64,000 nt of DNA from Arthrobacter_D sp015752045 (GTDB lineage Bacteria; Actinomycetota; Actinomycetes; Actinomycetales; Micrococcaceae). Positions 32,189-39,637 of the stretch are shown here, piece by piece; the stretch's first letter is position 1; each line of letters begins with the position of its first letter. The notes beneath the pieces were generated by a model that saw only the letters and a program-made list of their open reading frames with translations, searched no databases and had not been told where the DNA came from. The stretch is from NCBI RefSeq assembly GCF_015752045.1, contig NZ_JADOUS010000009.1, positions 1-64,000 of the forward strand, written 5' to 3'. The translations under genes were made by a program, and so were the position numbers.

Positions 32189-33135
32189 CGGATGCTCCGT
32201 CCGGAGATGTCGAGGAAGACGTCCTCGAGCGAGCGCGGTGCCATGGAGATGGATGTGGGCATCACACCGCAGGCGTCCCACCACCGCGCCAGCTGGGCGA
32301 CGTCGTCGGCCGTGAGCGGTCCCCGGAGGACGTACTGCCCCGGCTCCGTCTCGCGCTGGAGCAGATGGGGGAGGAGGCCGGGCGGGAACGACAGGCCCGG
32401 TACGGTCTCGAAGCGCAGCTCGCGCGTGCCGTCGGACTCGGTGTCCGCCGTGAGCTCGGCGACGGTGCCCTCGGCGACGGTGCGGCCGCCCTCGATGATG
32501 TAGACGTAGTCGGCGAGCCTCTGCGCGTCATCGAGCAGGTGGGTGGTGAGGATGACGGCCAGGCCGTCGGCGCGGAGCTCCCGGATGAGGTCGAACACGA
32601 TGGTGCGGGACTGCGGGTCGAGGCCGGCACTCGGCTCGTCCAGGAAGACCACCTCGGGGCGTCCCACCAGGGCGCAGGCGAGGGCGAGGCGCTGCTTCTG
32701 CCCGCCGGAGAGCCGCCGGATGGAGACGGCGCCGAACCCGTCGAGGCCCAGGTGCTCCGCCAGGGCGTCGACCGGCAGGGGATCCGCGTACATGGACGCG
32801 ACGTGGCGCAGGAGGGCGAGCGGACGCACCGACGGCGGGAGCCCGCCGTCCTGCAGCATCACCCCGACGCGCGCCCGCAACTGCGGCGTGGCCCGGTACG
32901 GATCCTCGCCGAGCAGCCGCACATGGCCACCGTTGGCACGCTGCAGCCCCTGCGCGCATTCGAGGGTCGTCGTCTTGCCGGCGCCGTTGGCTCCCAGCAG
33001 GACGGTGACGGCGCCGTGCTCTGCCCGCAGGCTGACGCCGTCGAGCACGCGGACCATCCGGCCGTCGAGGGCGCCCACCGGGCCGAAGTCCTTGACGAGA
33101 CCATCGATCTCGAGGGCGGGGGAAGATGTCGGCAC
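32185..33135 (-). CDS. ABC transporter ATP-binding protein (exporter type)
   Basis: The 316-residue nucleotide-binding subunit has Walker A GANGAGKTTT, Q-loop VMLQDGGLPP, signature RLSGGQKQRLAL and Walker B VVFLDEPSAGLD, followed by the H-loop in TTHLLDD. It pairs with the permease encoded next. The GTG start at 33135 is preceded by TAGAAT with a 6-bp gap and no ribosome-binding site, so it is probably leaderless. It is divergent from sufR. Confidence 0.9.
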   Translation of the reverse strand: MPTSSPALEIDGLVKDFGPVGALDGRMVRVLDGVSLRAEHGAVTVLLGANGAGKTTTLECAQGLQRANGGHVRLLGEDPYRATPQLRARVGVMLQDGGLPPSVRPLALLRHVASMYADPLPVDALAEHLGLDGFGAVSIRRLSGGQKQRLALACALVGRPEVVFLDEPSAGLDPQSRTIVFDLIRELRADGLAVILTTHLLDDAQRLADYVYIIEGGRTVAEGTVAELTADTESDGTRELRFETVPGLSFPPGLLPHLLQRETEPGQYVLRGPLTADDVAQLARWWDACGVMPTSISMAPRSLEDVFLDISGRSIR

Positions 33136-33141
33136 CCGATT

Positions 33142-33147
33142 ATTCTA
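33142..33147 (-). promoter_or_regulatory. -10 element of a leaderless promoter for the ABC-ctaA operon
   Basis: TAGAAT on the minus strand lies six bases (AATCGG) before the GTG at 33135. It is close to the TATAAT consensus and no Shine-Dalgarno sequence is present. Confidence 0.55.
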
Positions 33148-33207
33148 CGGCAGGTAGTAGGCGGGACGCCGGGGCCGATGGGTAGCCTCGCCTAAGTGGT
33201 GGGGCGG

Positions 33208-33238
33208 AATACATTAGGTCATGCTTATGTTGTGTATT
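33208..33238. promoter_or_regulatory. Candidate SufR operator overlapping the suf promoter
   Basis: AATACA at 33208-33213 and TGTATT at 33233-33238 form a 6-bp inverted repeat spaced by 19 bases, with a few further symmetric positions between them. It lies 26 bp before sufR in an AT-rich stretch that also holds TATGTT and TATTTT hexamers able to serve as -10 elements. Autoregulation by SufR is known in other actinobacteria; this particular site is inference. Confidence 0.3.
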
Positions 33239-33263
33239 TTGTCGCCGACGGAGGGAATGGATC

Positions 33264-34154
33264 GTGACCGCATCACCCCGCGCCGTCCCGGCGGCCATCT
33301 CCCCTGACGTCCGGACGCCGGGTCGCACGGCCCAGATCGTGTCGCCGGACTCCGACGAGCGGACCCGGGACCGGGTCCTGTCGGCGGTCCTCGAACGCGG
33401 CCCCGTCAGCGCCGCCGAGCTCGGCGACCGCCTCGGGTTCACGCCCGCCGCCATGCGGCGCCACCTGGACGCGCTCTCCTCCGACGGCCTCATCGAGGTC
33501 AAGCGGGTGCGCGGATCGGCCACCGGCGCGGGCCGCCCGGCCCGGCGCTACGTGCTCAGCCGGCGCGGCCAGTCCAAGATGGGCAACGACTACCTCGACA
33601 TCGCGGTCGCAGCGCTCGCCCGGCTCGGCGAGGCGGCGGGCCCGGAAGCCATCGAGGAATTCGCCCGGACGCGGTTCTCCGGCATGGAGGAGCGGTACCG
33701 GCCGATCGTCGAGGCCGCGGGCCCCGACCTCGCCGACCGGGCGCACGCCCTCGCGGGTGCCCTCACCACGGACGGCTTCGTCGGATCCACCAAGACGGTG
33801 GGCCTCCCTCAGGGAGGCGGACCCCGGACGGTGCCGGCGACCCGCCCGGTGATGCTCAGCGTGCAGCTGTGCCAGGGTCACTGCCCCATCCAGGGACTGG
33901 CGTCGGCGTTCCCCGCATTCTGCGACCAGGAGACCGGCGTCTTCGCCCGCCTGCTCGGCGTCGACGTCCGGCGGCTCTCCACCCTTGCCGGCGGCGGGCA
34001 CGTCTGCACCACCCACATTCCCCTGGGACGGACGACGGCGGCCCCGGCCGCGCCGGTCGACCCGGACGCACCCGGACCCGCGCAGGCGGTCCCGGACACC
34101 GCTCCACCCAGCAATCCAGCAACGTTATCCATCCATCAGCAAGGAAGGCCGTGA
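33264..34154 (+). CDS. sufR: Fe-S cluster-sensing transcriptional regulator SufR
   Basis: SufR is a winged-helix repressor of the suf operon that senses its own Fe-S cluster. The 296-residue product has an N-terminal DeoR/ArsR-like HTH (GPVSAAELGDRLGFTPAAMRRHLDAL) and four cluster-ligand cysteines: C203 and C207 in LCQGHCP, C220 in PAFCDQE and C248 in GGGHVCTTH. The GTG start follows GGAGGG. The stop overlaps the sufB start (ATGA), so it is co-transcribed with the genes it should control. A Pro/Ala-rich tail of about 40 residues follows the cysteine domain. Confidence 0.92.
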   Translation: MTASPRAVPAAISPDVRTPGRTAQIVSPDSDERTRDRVLSAVLERGPVSAAELGDRLGFTPAAMRRHLDALSSDGLIEVKRVRGSATGAGRPARRYVLSRRGQSKMGNDYLDIAVAALARLGEAAGPEAIEEFARTRFSGMEERYRPIVEAAGPDLADRAHALAGALTTDGFVGSTKTVGLPQGGGPRTVPATRPVMLSVQLCQGHCPIQGLASAFPAFCDQETGVFARLLGVDVRRLSTLAGGGHVCTTHIPLGRTTAAPAAPVDPDAPGPAQAVPDTAPPSNPATLSIHQQGRP

Positions 34155-35626
34155 TGACGGATCAAGTAGACCGCAAGCCAGCTGCATCGGCAGTGCCGGA
34201 GTCGGTGATCAGCGACATCCTCGAGAAGAACCCCGAGCTCGAGGGCATCGGGACCTACCAGTACGGCTGGGCGGACAAGAACGAGGCGAGCGACAACGCG
34301 CGCCGCGGCGTCAGCGAGGACGTCGTCCGCGACATCTCCGCCAAGAAGAACGAGCCCCAGTGGATGCTCGATCTCCGCCTGAAGGGCCTCAAGTACTTCG
34401 ACCGCAAGCCCATGCCCGCCTGGGGCGCAGACCTCTCCGGCATCGACTTCGACAACATCAAGTACTTCGTGCGCTCTACCGAGAAGCAGGCGAACACGTG
34501 GGAGGACCTCCCCGAGGACATCCGGAACACGTATGAGAAGCTCGGCATCCCCGAAGCCGAGCGTGCGCGCCTGGTCTCCGGCGTCGCGGCCCAGTACGAG
34601 TCCGAGGTGGTCTACCACCAGCTCCGCGAGGACCTCGAACGCCAGGGCGTCCTGTTCCTGGACACCGATACCGCGCTGCGCGAGCACCCGGAGATCTTCA
34701 AGGAGTACTTCGGCTCGATCATCCCCGTGGGCGACAACAAGTTCGCGTCGCTGAACACCGCCGTCTGGTCGGGCGGCTCGTTCGTCTACGTGCCCAAGGG
34801 CGTCCACGTCGAGATCCCCCTGCAGGCCTACTTCCGCATCAACACGGAGAACATGGGCCAGTTCGAGCGGACGCTGATCATCGCGGACGAGGACTCCTAC
34901 GTGCACTACATCGAGGGCTGCACCGCCCCGATCTACACCTCCGACTCCCTGCACTCGGCCGTCGTCGAGATCGTGGTGAAGAAGGGCGCCCGCGTCCGCT
35001 ACACCACCATCCAGAACTGGTCGAACAACGTGTACAACCTGGTGACCAAGCGCGCCATCGCCCACGAGGGCGCCACCATGGAGTGGATCGACGGCAACAT
35101 CGGTTCCAAGGTCACCATGAAGTACCCCGCCGTGTACCTCGTCGGTGAGCACGCCAAGGGCGAGACGCTCTCGATCGCCTTCGCCGGTGAAGGGCAGCAC
35201 CAGGACACGGGATCGAAGATGGTCCACATCGCGCCCAACACCAAGTCCTCGATCATCTCGAAGTCCGTGGCGCGCGGCGGCGGACGTGCCGCCTACCGGG
35301 GGCTCGTCCAGGTACGGGAGGGGGCCAGGCACTCGGCCAACACCGTCCGCTGTGACGCGCTGCTGGTGGACACCATCTCGCGCTCGGACACCTACCCGTA
35401 CGTGGACATCCGCGAGGACGACGTCACCATGGGCCACGAGGCCACCGTGTCGCGCGTCAGCGAGGAGCAACTGTTCTACCTCATGTCCCGCGGGCTCCCC
35501 GAGGACGAGGCCATGGCGATGATCGTGCGCGGCTTCATCGAGCCGATCGCCCGGGAACTGCCGATGGAGTACGCGCTCGAGCTGAACCGGCTGATCGAAC
35601 TGCAGATGGAAGGGGCCGTGGGCTAG
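34154..35626 (+). CDS. sufB: Fe-S cluster assembly protein SufB
   Basis: SufB is the scaffold subunit of the SufBCD complex, on which Fe-S clusters are built. The 490-residue product is full-length and shows the conserved ISAKKNEPQWML, VWSGGSFVYVPKGVHVE, YIEGCTAPIY, TIQNWSNNVYNLVTKRA and the C-terminal FYLMSRGLPEDEAMAMIVRGF. The ATG overlaps the sufR stop; AAGGAAGG lies upstream at good spacing. sufD begins two bases after its stop. Confidence 0.96.
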   Translation: MTDQVDRKPAASAVPESVISDILEKNPELEGIGTYQYGWADKNEASDNARRGVSEDVVRDISAKKNEPQWMLDLRLKGLKYFDRKPMPAWGADLSGIDFDNIKYFVRSTEKQANTWEDLPEDIRNTYEKLGIPEAERARLVSGVAAQYESEVVYHQLREDLERQGVLFLDTDTALREHPEIFKEYFGSIIPVGDNKFASLNTAVWSGGSFVYVPKGVHVEIPLQAYFRINTENMGQFERTLIIADEDSYVHYIEGCTAPIYTSDSLHSAVVEIVVKKGARVRYTTIQNWSNNVYNLVTKRAIAHEGATMEWIDGNIGSKVTMKYPAVYLVGEHAKGETLSIAFAGEGQHQDTGSKMVHIAPNTKSSIISKSVARGGGRAAYRGLVQVREGARHSANTVRCDALLVDTISRSDTYPYVDIREDDVTMGHEATVSRVSEEQLFYLMSRGLPEDEAMAMIVRGFIEPIARELPMEYALELNRLIELQMEGAVG

Positions 35627-35628
35627 CA

Positions 35629-36960
35629 ATGACTGAGACCACCCAGATGGACCACACCGAGTACCCGCCCGAGGGCGAGGAGACCGGTCCCGGTGACCTC
35701 GACGGGACGGCGCGCCTCGGCGCGCCCACGGGCTCCGGGTCCGCGATCGACGGCTTCACCGAGGAGGGCGAGAGCCTGCCCGGCGGGGACGACGGCACCG
35801 AGCAGCACGGACTGAAGAAGCACAGCCATGGCAACGCGCCCGTGATCCCCGAGGCCTCCCGCGGTGAGCGCCGCCGGTCCTTCGACCTCGCGGACTTCCC
35901 GACGCTGACCGGCTTCGAGGAGGACTGGCGGTTCACGCCGCTCAAGCGCCTGCGCGGCCTGCACACCGACGAGCTGACGGGTGCGGCGCCCGCGCTCGCG
36001 GTCACGGGTGCCGGCAACGTCACCGTCGAGACCGTGGATCGCAGCGACGCCCGGCTCGGCTCGGCCGCGACGCCGGAGGACCGCGTCTCGGCCGCCGCCT
36101 GGAACGCCTTCAGCGAGGCCACGGTCATCACCATCCCGCGGGAGACGGTGGCCGACGGCGAGGTGATGGTCCGCGTCACGGGGACCTCGCCCGCCGCCGC
36201 CGCGCAGCACATCCTCATCCGCGCCGAGGCCTTCTCGAAGGCCGTCGTGGTCCTGGACCACTCCGGGTCCGTCACGCTCGCCCAGAACGTCGAGATCATG
36301 GTGGGCGACGGCGCGGAGCTGACCGTCGTCAGCGTCCAGGAATGGGACGACGACGCCGTGCACGTGTCCTCGCAGCAGGCGAAGGTGGGACGCGACGCCC
36401 GGTACAAGCACGTGGTCGTCAGCCTCGGCGGCGACCTCGTGCGCCTCACGCCGTCGTCGATCTTCACCGCGCCCGGCGCCGAGGTCGAGATGTACGGCCT
36501 GTACTTCGCCGACGCCGGCCAGCACCTCGAGCAGCGGCTCCTGGTGGACCACGCCGTCCCCAACTGCAAGTCCCGCGTCACCTACAAGGGCGCGCTGCAG
36601 GGCCAGGACGCGCACACCGTCTGGGTGGGGGACGTCCTCATCCGCAAGGCGGCCGAGGGCACGGACACCTACGAGACCAACCGCAACCTGATCCTCACGG
36701 ACGGCGCGCGCTCGGACTCGGTCCCCAACCTCGAGATCGAGACGGGTCTCATCGAGGGTGCCGGCCACGCCAGTGCCACCGGCCGGTTCGACGACGAGCA
36801 CCTCTTCTACCTGATGGCGCGTGGCATCCCCGAGGTCACGGCCCGACGCCTCGTGGTGCGCGGCTTCCTCACCGAGGTCATCCAGCAGATCAAGGTCCCC
36901 GCGCTCGAGGAGCGGCTCTCGGAGTCGGTCGAGCGCGAACTCGCGGCGGGCAATCTCTGA
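35629..36960 (+). CDS. sufD: Fe-S cluster assembly protein SufD
   Basis: SufD pairs with SufB in the SufBC2D complex. The 443-residue product has the beta-helix core (HVVVSLGGDLVRLTPSS, MYGLYFADAGQHLEQRL) and the C-terminal EHLFYLMARGIPEVTARRLVVRGF shared with SufB. The first 70 or so residues are an acidic, Gly-rich extension that is poorly conserved. The stop overlaps the ATG of the Rieske gene by one base. Confidence 0.94.
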   Translation: MTETTQMDHTEYPPEGEETGPGDLDGTARLGAPTGSGSAIDGFTEEGESLPGGDDGTEQHGLKKHSHGNAPVIPEASRGERRRSFDLADFPTLTGFEEDWRFTPLKRLRGLHTDELTGAAPALAVTGAGNVTVETVDRSDARLGSAATPEDRVSAAAWNAFSEATVITIPRETVADGEVMVRVTGTSPAAAAQHILIRAEAFSKAVVVLDHSGSVTLAQNVEIMVGDGAELTVVSVQEWDDDAVHVSSQQAKVGRDARYKHVVVSLGGDLVRLTPSSIFTAPGAEVEMYGLYFADAGQHLEQRLLVDHAVPNCKSRVTYKGALQGQDAHTVWVGDVLIRKAAEGTDTYETNRNLILTDGARSDSVPNLEIETGLIEGAGHASATGRFDDEHLFYLMARGIPEVTARRLVVRGFLTEVIQQIKVPALEERLSESVERELAAGNL

Positions 36961-37319
36961 TGGCCGAGGCACCCCGCGGGGAGCTGATCTGCAGCGTCGA
37001 CGACATCCAGGTCAAGCAGGCGCTGCGCGTCCTGATCGACGACTACCCCGTCGTCATCGTCCGCGACTCCGACGGTGAGATCCACGCGCTGGGCGACACC
37101 TGCTCGCACGCGGACATCTCGCTGTCCGAGGGCGAGGTCGAGGGGTGCGCCATCGAGTGCTGGGGGCACGGATCGCAGTTCGACCTGCGCAGCGGCGCCC
37201 CGCTGCAGCTCCCCGCCTACGAACCGGTGCCGGTCTTCGCACTGGAGATCCACGACGGCAACGTCTACGTCGACGTCACGACGGTCACCAACGGAGCAGC
37301 CGCACCGCAGTTCGGCTAG
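36960..37319 (+). CDS. Rieske [2Fe-2S] ferredoxin of the suf operon
   Basis: The 119-residue soluble Rieske-type ferredoxin has ligands C48 and H50 (DTCSHAD) and C67 and H70 (ECWGHGS). It resembles the small ferredoxin subunit of non-heme iron dioxygenases and is regularly found between sufD and sufC in Micrococcales. It may donate electrons during cluster assembly, but no specific partner is shown by the sequence. The ATG overlaps the sufD stop. Confidence 0.9.
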   Translation: MAEAPRGELICSVDDIQVKQALRVLIDDYPVVIVRDSDGEIHALGDTCSHADISLSEGEVEGCAIECWGHGSQFDLRSGAPLQLPAYEPVPVFALEIHDGNVYVDVTTVTNGAAAPQFG

Positions 37320-37386
37320 CGGTCGCCGCACCCCCACCTACTTCCTGCACACCTCCTGGACAGCCAGGCGAAGGAGAAAGAACACG

Positions 37387-38154
37387 ATGTCCACACTTGA
37401 AATCAAGGACCTGCACGTCAGCATCGACACCGAGCAGGGCAACATCCCGATCCTCAACGGCGTCACGCTGACGATCAACACCGGCGAGACCCACGCCATC
37501 ATGGGCCCCAACGGGTCCGGCAAGTCGACCCTCGCGTCCACCATCGCCGGGCACCCGCGCTACAAGGTCGACAGCGGTACGATCACGCTCGACGGCGAGG
37601 ACGTCCTGTCGATGAGCGTCGACGAGCGGGCCCGCGCCGGGCTCTTCCTCGCGATGCAGTACCCGGTCGAGGTGCCCGGCGTCACGATGACGAACTTCCT
37701 GCGGACGGCCAAGACGGCCCTGGACGGCGAAGCGCCGAGCCTGCGCCACTGGACCAAGGACGTCAAGGCCGCCATGGCCCAGCTGCGCATCGACGCGGAC
37801 TTCGCCCAGCGCAACGTCAACGAGGGCTTCTCGGGCGGCGAGAAGAAGCGCGTGGAGATCCTCCAGCTCGAGCTCTTCCGCCCGAAGTTCGCGATCCTCG
37901 ACGAGACCGATTCCGGCCTCGACGTCGACGCCCTCAAGGTGGTCTCCGAAGGTGTAAACCGCGAGCACGCCAAGGGTGAGATGGGCACGCTGCTCATCAC
38001 CCACTACACGCGGATCCTCCGCTACATCAAGCCGGACTTCGTGCACGTCTTCGTCGCCGGCCGGATCGCCGAGCAGGGCGGACCGGAACTCGCGGACCGC
38101 CTCGAGGAAGAGGGCTACGATCGGTTCACTGCCCAGACCCCGGTCGAGGCGTAG
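37387..38154 (+). CDS. sufC: Fe-S cluster assembly ATPase SufC
   Basis: SufC is the ABC-type ATPase of the SufBCD complex; it drives conformational change, not membrane transport. The 255-residue product has Walker A MGPNGSGKST, AMQYPVEVPGV, signature EGFSGGEKKRVEI and Walker B AILDETDSGLD with H-loop in THYTRIL. The ATG at 37387 has GGAGAAAG upstream. No permease is adjacent, as expected. sufT follows after 67 bp. Confidence 0.96.
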   Translation: MSTLEIKDLHVSIDTEQGNIPILNGVTLTINTGETHAIMGPNGSGKSTLASTIAGHPRYKVDSGTITLDGEDVLSMSVDERARAGLFLAMQYPVEVPGVTMTNFLRTAKTALDGEAPSLRHWTKDVKAAMAQLRIDADFAQRNVNEGFSGGEKKRVEILQLELFRPKFAILDETDSGLDVDALKVVSEGVNREHAKGEMGTLLITHYTRILRYIKPDFVHVFVAGRIAEQGGPELADRLEEEGYDRFTAQTPVEA

Positions 38155-38221
38155 CACCACCGCACCATCCGGCGCGTCCTGCGCGCCGACCGCATGACAC
38201 CAGCCTGAGAGGAAGAGTTCG

Positions 38222-38551
38222 ATGAGTGATGTGCAGCAGGCGCAGACGGCGCTGGATGACATCGAGGAAGCGCTGCGGGACGTGATCGACCCGGAGCTCG
38301 GCGTGAACATCGTCGACCTCGGTCTCCTGTACGGCCTGAAGTACGCGGAGGACGGCGCCCTCCTGATCGACATGACCCTCACCACCGCGGCCTGCCCGCT
38401 GACCGATGTGCTCGAGGAGCAGGTCGGTCAGGCGCTCGACGGCGTCGTGGACGAGTGGCGCCTGAACTGGGTATGGATGCCGCCGTGGGGTCCCGAGAAG
38501 ATCACCGAGGACGGTCGCGACCAGATGCGCGCGCTCGGCTTCAACATCTGA
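38222..38551 (+). CDS. sufT: SufT/MIP18-family metal-sulfur cluster assembly factor (DUF59)
   Basis: The 109-residue DUF59 protein helps mature Fe-S proteins. Conserved features are RDVIDPELGVNIVDLGLLYG and the reactive cysteine in TTAACPLTD, with the C-terminal VWMPPWGPEKI. The start is preceded by GAGAGGAAGAG. It closes the suf operon and is followed by a strong hairpin terminator. Similar genes end suf operons in mycobacteria. Confidence 0.92.
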   Translation: MSDVQQAQTALDDIEEALRDVIDPELGVNIVDLGLLYGLKYAEDGALLIDMTLTTAACPLTDVLEEQVGQALDGVVDEWRLNWVWMPPWGPEKITEDGRDQMRALGFNI

Positions 38552-38562
38552 GCGGATCGACA

Positions 38563-38614
38563 GTACGACGGAGGGGTGGTTCCAGCAGCGGCTGGAACCA
38601 CCCCTCCGTCGTAC
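38563..38614. terminator. Intrinsic terminator at the end of the suf operon
   Basis: A perfect 24-bp stem (arms 38563-38586 and 38591-38614) with a 4-base AGCG loop begins 12 bases after the sufT stop. The arms include GAGGGGTGGTTCCAGC. No T-run follows, as in other terminators of this genome. Confidence 0.85.
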
Positions 38615-38695
38615 ACCCGGAGGTCCTTCGGCCCTGATCGGTGTGCACCGGGGCCCCTACCCTTGGTCGCAGACAACCGACCAGGGGGACACAGG

Positions 38696-39637
38696 ATGGC
38701 GGCGGTAGAGGTCCGGGATCTCCGGAAGTCCTACGGCGACCTCGTCGTGGTCGACGGCGTGTCCTTCACCATGGAAGCCGGGGAGGTGTTCGCCCTCCTC
38801 GGGCCGAACGGCGCCGGGAAGACGACGACCGTCGAGATCCTGGAGGGACACCGGCGCGCCGATTCCGGCACGGTGTCCGTGCTCGGCTTCGATCCGGCGA
38901 CGCACGCCCGCGCATTCCTCGAGCGGATCGGGATCGTGCTGCAGGACGCGGGGTTCGAGGACGACTTCACCGTGATGGAACTGGTGAACCTGCAGCGCGG
39001 TCTCTACCCGCGCCGGTTGGCGGCGGACGCCCTCATCGACCAGGTGGGTCTCTCCGAGAAGCGGAAGGCGCGGGTCAAGACGCTCTCGGGCGGCCAGCGT
39101 CGCCGGCTCGATCTGGCACTCGGCCTGGTCGGCGATCCCGACATGCTGTTCCTCGACGAACCCACGACCGGGTTCGACCCCTCCGCGCGGCACCAGGCGT
39201 GGGAGCTGGTGGAAGGCCTGCGGAACACGGGCAAGACCGTGCTCCTGACGACGCACTACCTCGACGAGGCGGAGCACCTCGCCGATCGGGTGGCCGTGAT
39301 GGTCGAGGGCCGGGTCGTGGCGCTGGGGACACCGGCGGAGCTGACCGCCGGACAGCGCAGCGTCGTCGTCTCCTTCCGCCTGCCGCGTGATACCCCCGTG
39401 ACGGGCCTGCCCGAGCTGGGTGGTACGCCCGTCCCCGACGGAGCGGGGTGGACGCTGTCCACGATGCAGCCGGCAGCGGTGCTGCACGCCCTCTCGGGCT
39501 GGGCGCTCGAACGCCGGATCGAGCTCCCGGCACTCGAGGTCCGCCGTCCCTCGCTCGAGGACGCCTACCTGGCGCTCGTGGGCTCGGTGACAGCGGCCGA
39601 GCGGGAGGACGCCGCCGCACCACCGGGGAGGGCGTGA
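38696..39637 (+). CDS. ABC exporter ATP-binding protein (DrrA-like)
   Basis: The 313-residue ATPase has Walker A GPNGAGKTTTV, Q-loop VLQDAGFED, signature TLSGGQRRRLDL and Walker B LFLDEPTTGFDP with H-loop THYLDEAE, plus a C-terminal extension typical of DrrA/NatA exporters. The ATG at 38696 follows AGGGGGACACAGG. Its stop overlaps the ATG of the double permease gene, so the two make one transporter. Substrates of this family include drugs and lipids; the sequence gives no specific one. Confidence 0.9.
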   Translation: MAAVEVRDLRKSYGDLVVVDGVSFTMEAGEVFALLGPNGAGKTTTVEILEGHRRADSGTVSVLGFDPATHARAFLERIGIVLQDAGFEDDFTVMELVNLQRGLYPRRLAADALIDQVGLSEKRKARVKTLSGGQRRRLDLALGLVGDPDMLFLDEPTTGFDPSARHQAWELVEGLRNTGKTVLLTTHYLDEAEHLADRVAVMVEGRVVALGTPAELTAGQRSVVVSFRLPRDTPVTGLPELGGTPVPDGAGWTLSTMQPAAVLHALSGWALERRIELPALEVRRPSLEDAYLALVGSVTAAEREDAAAPPGRA

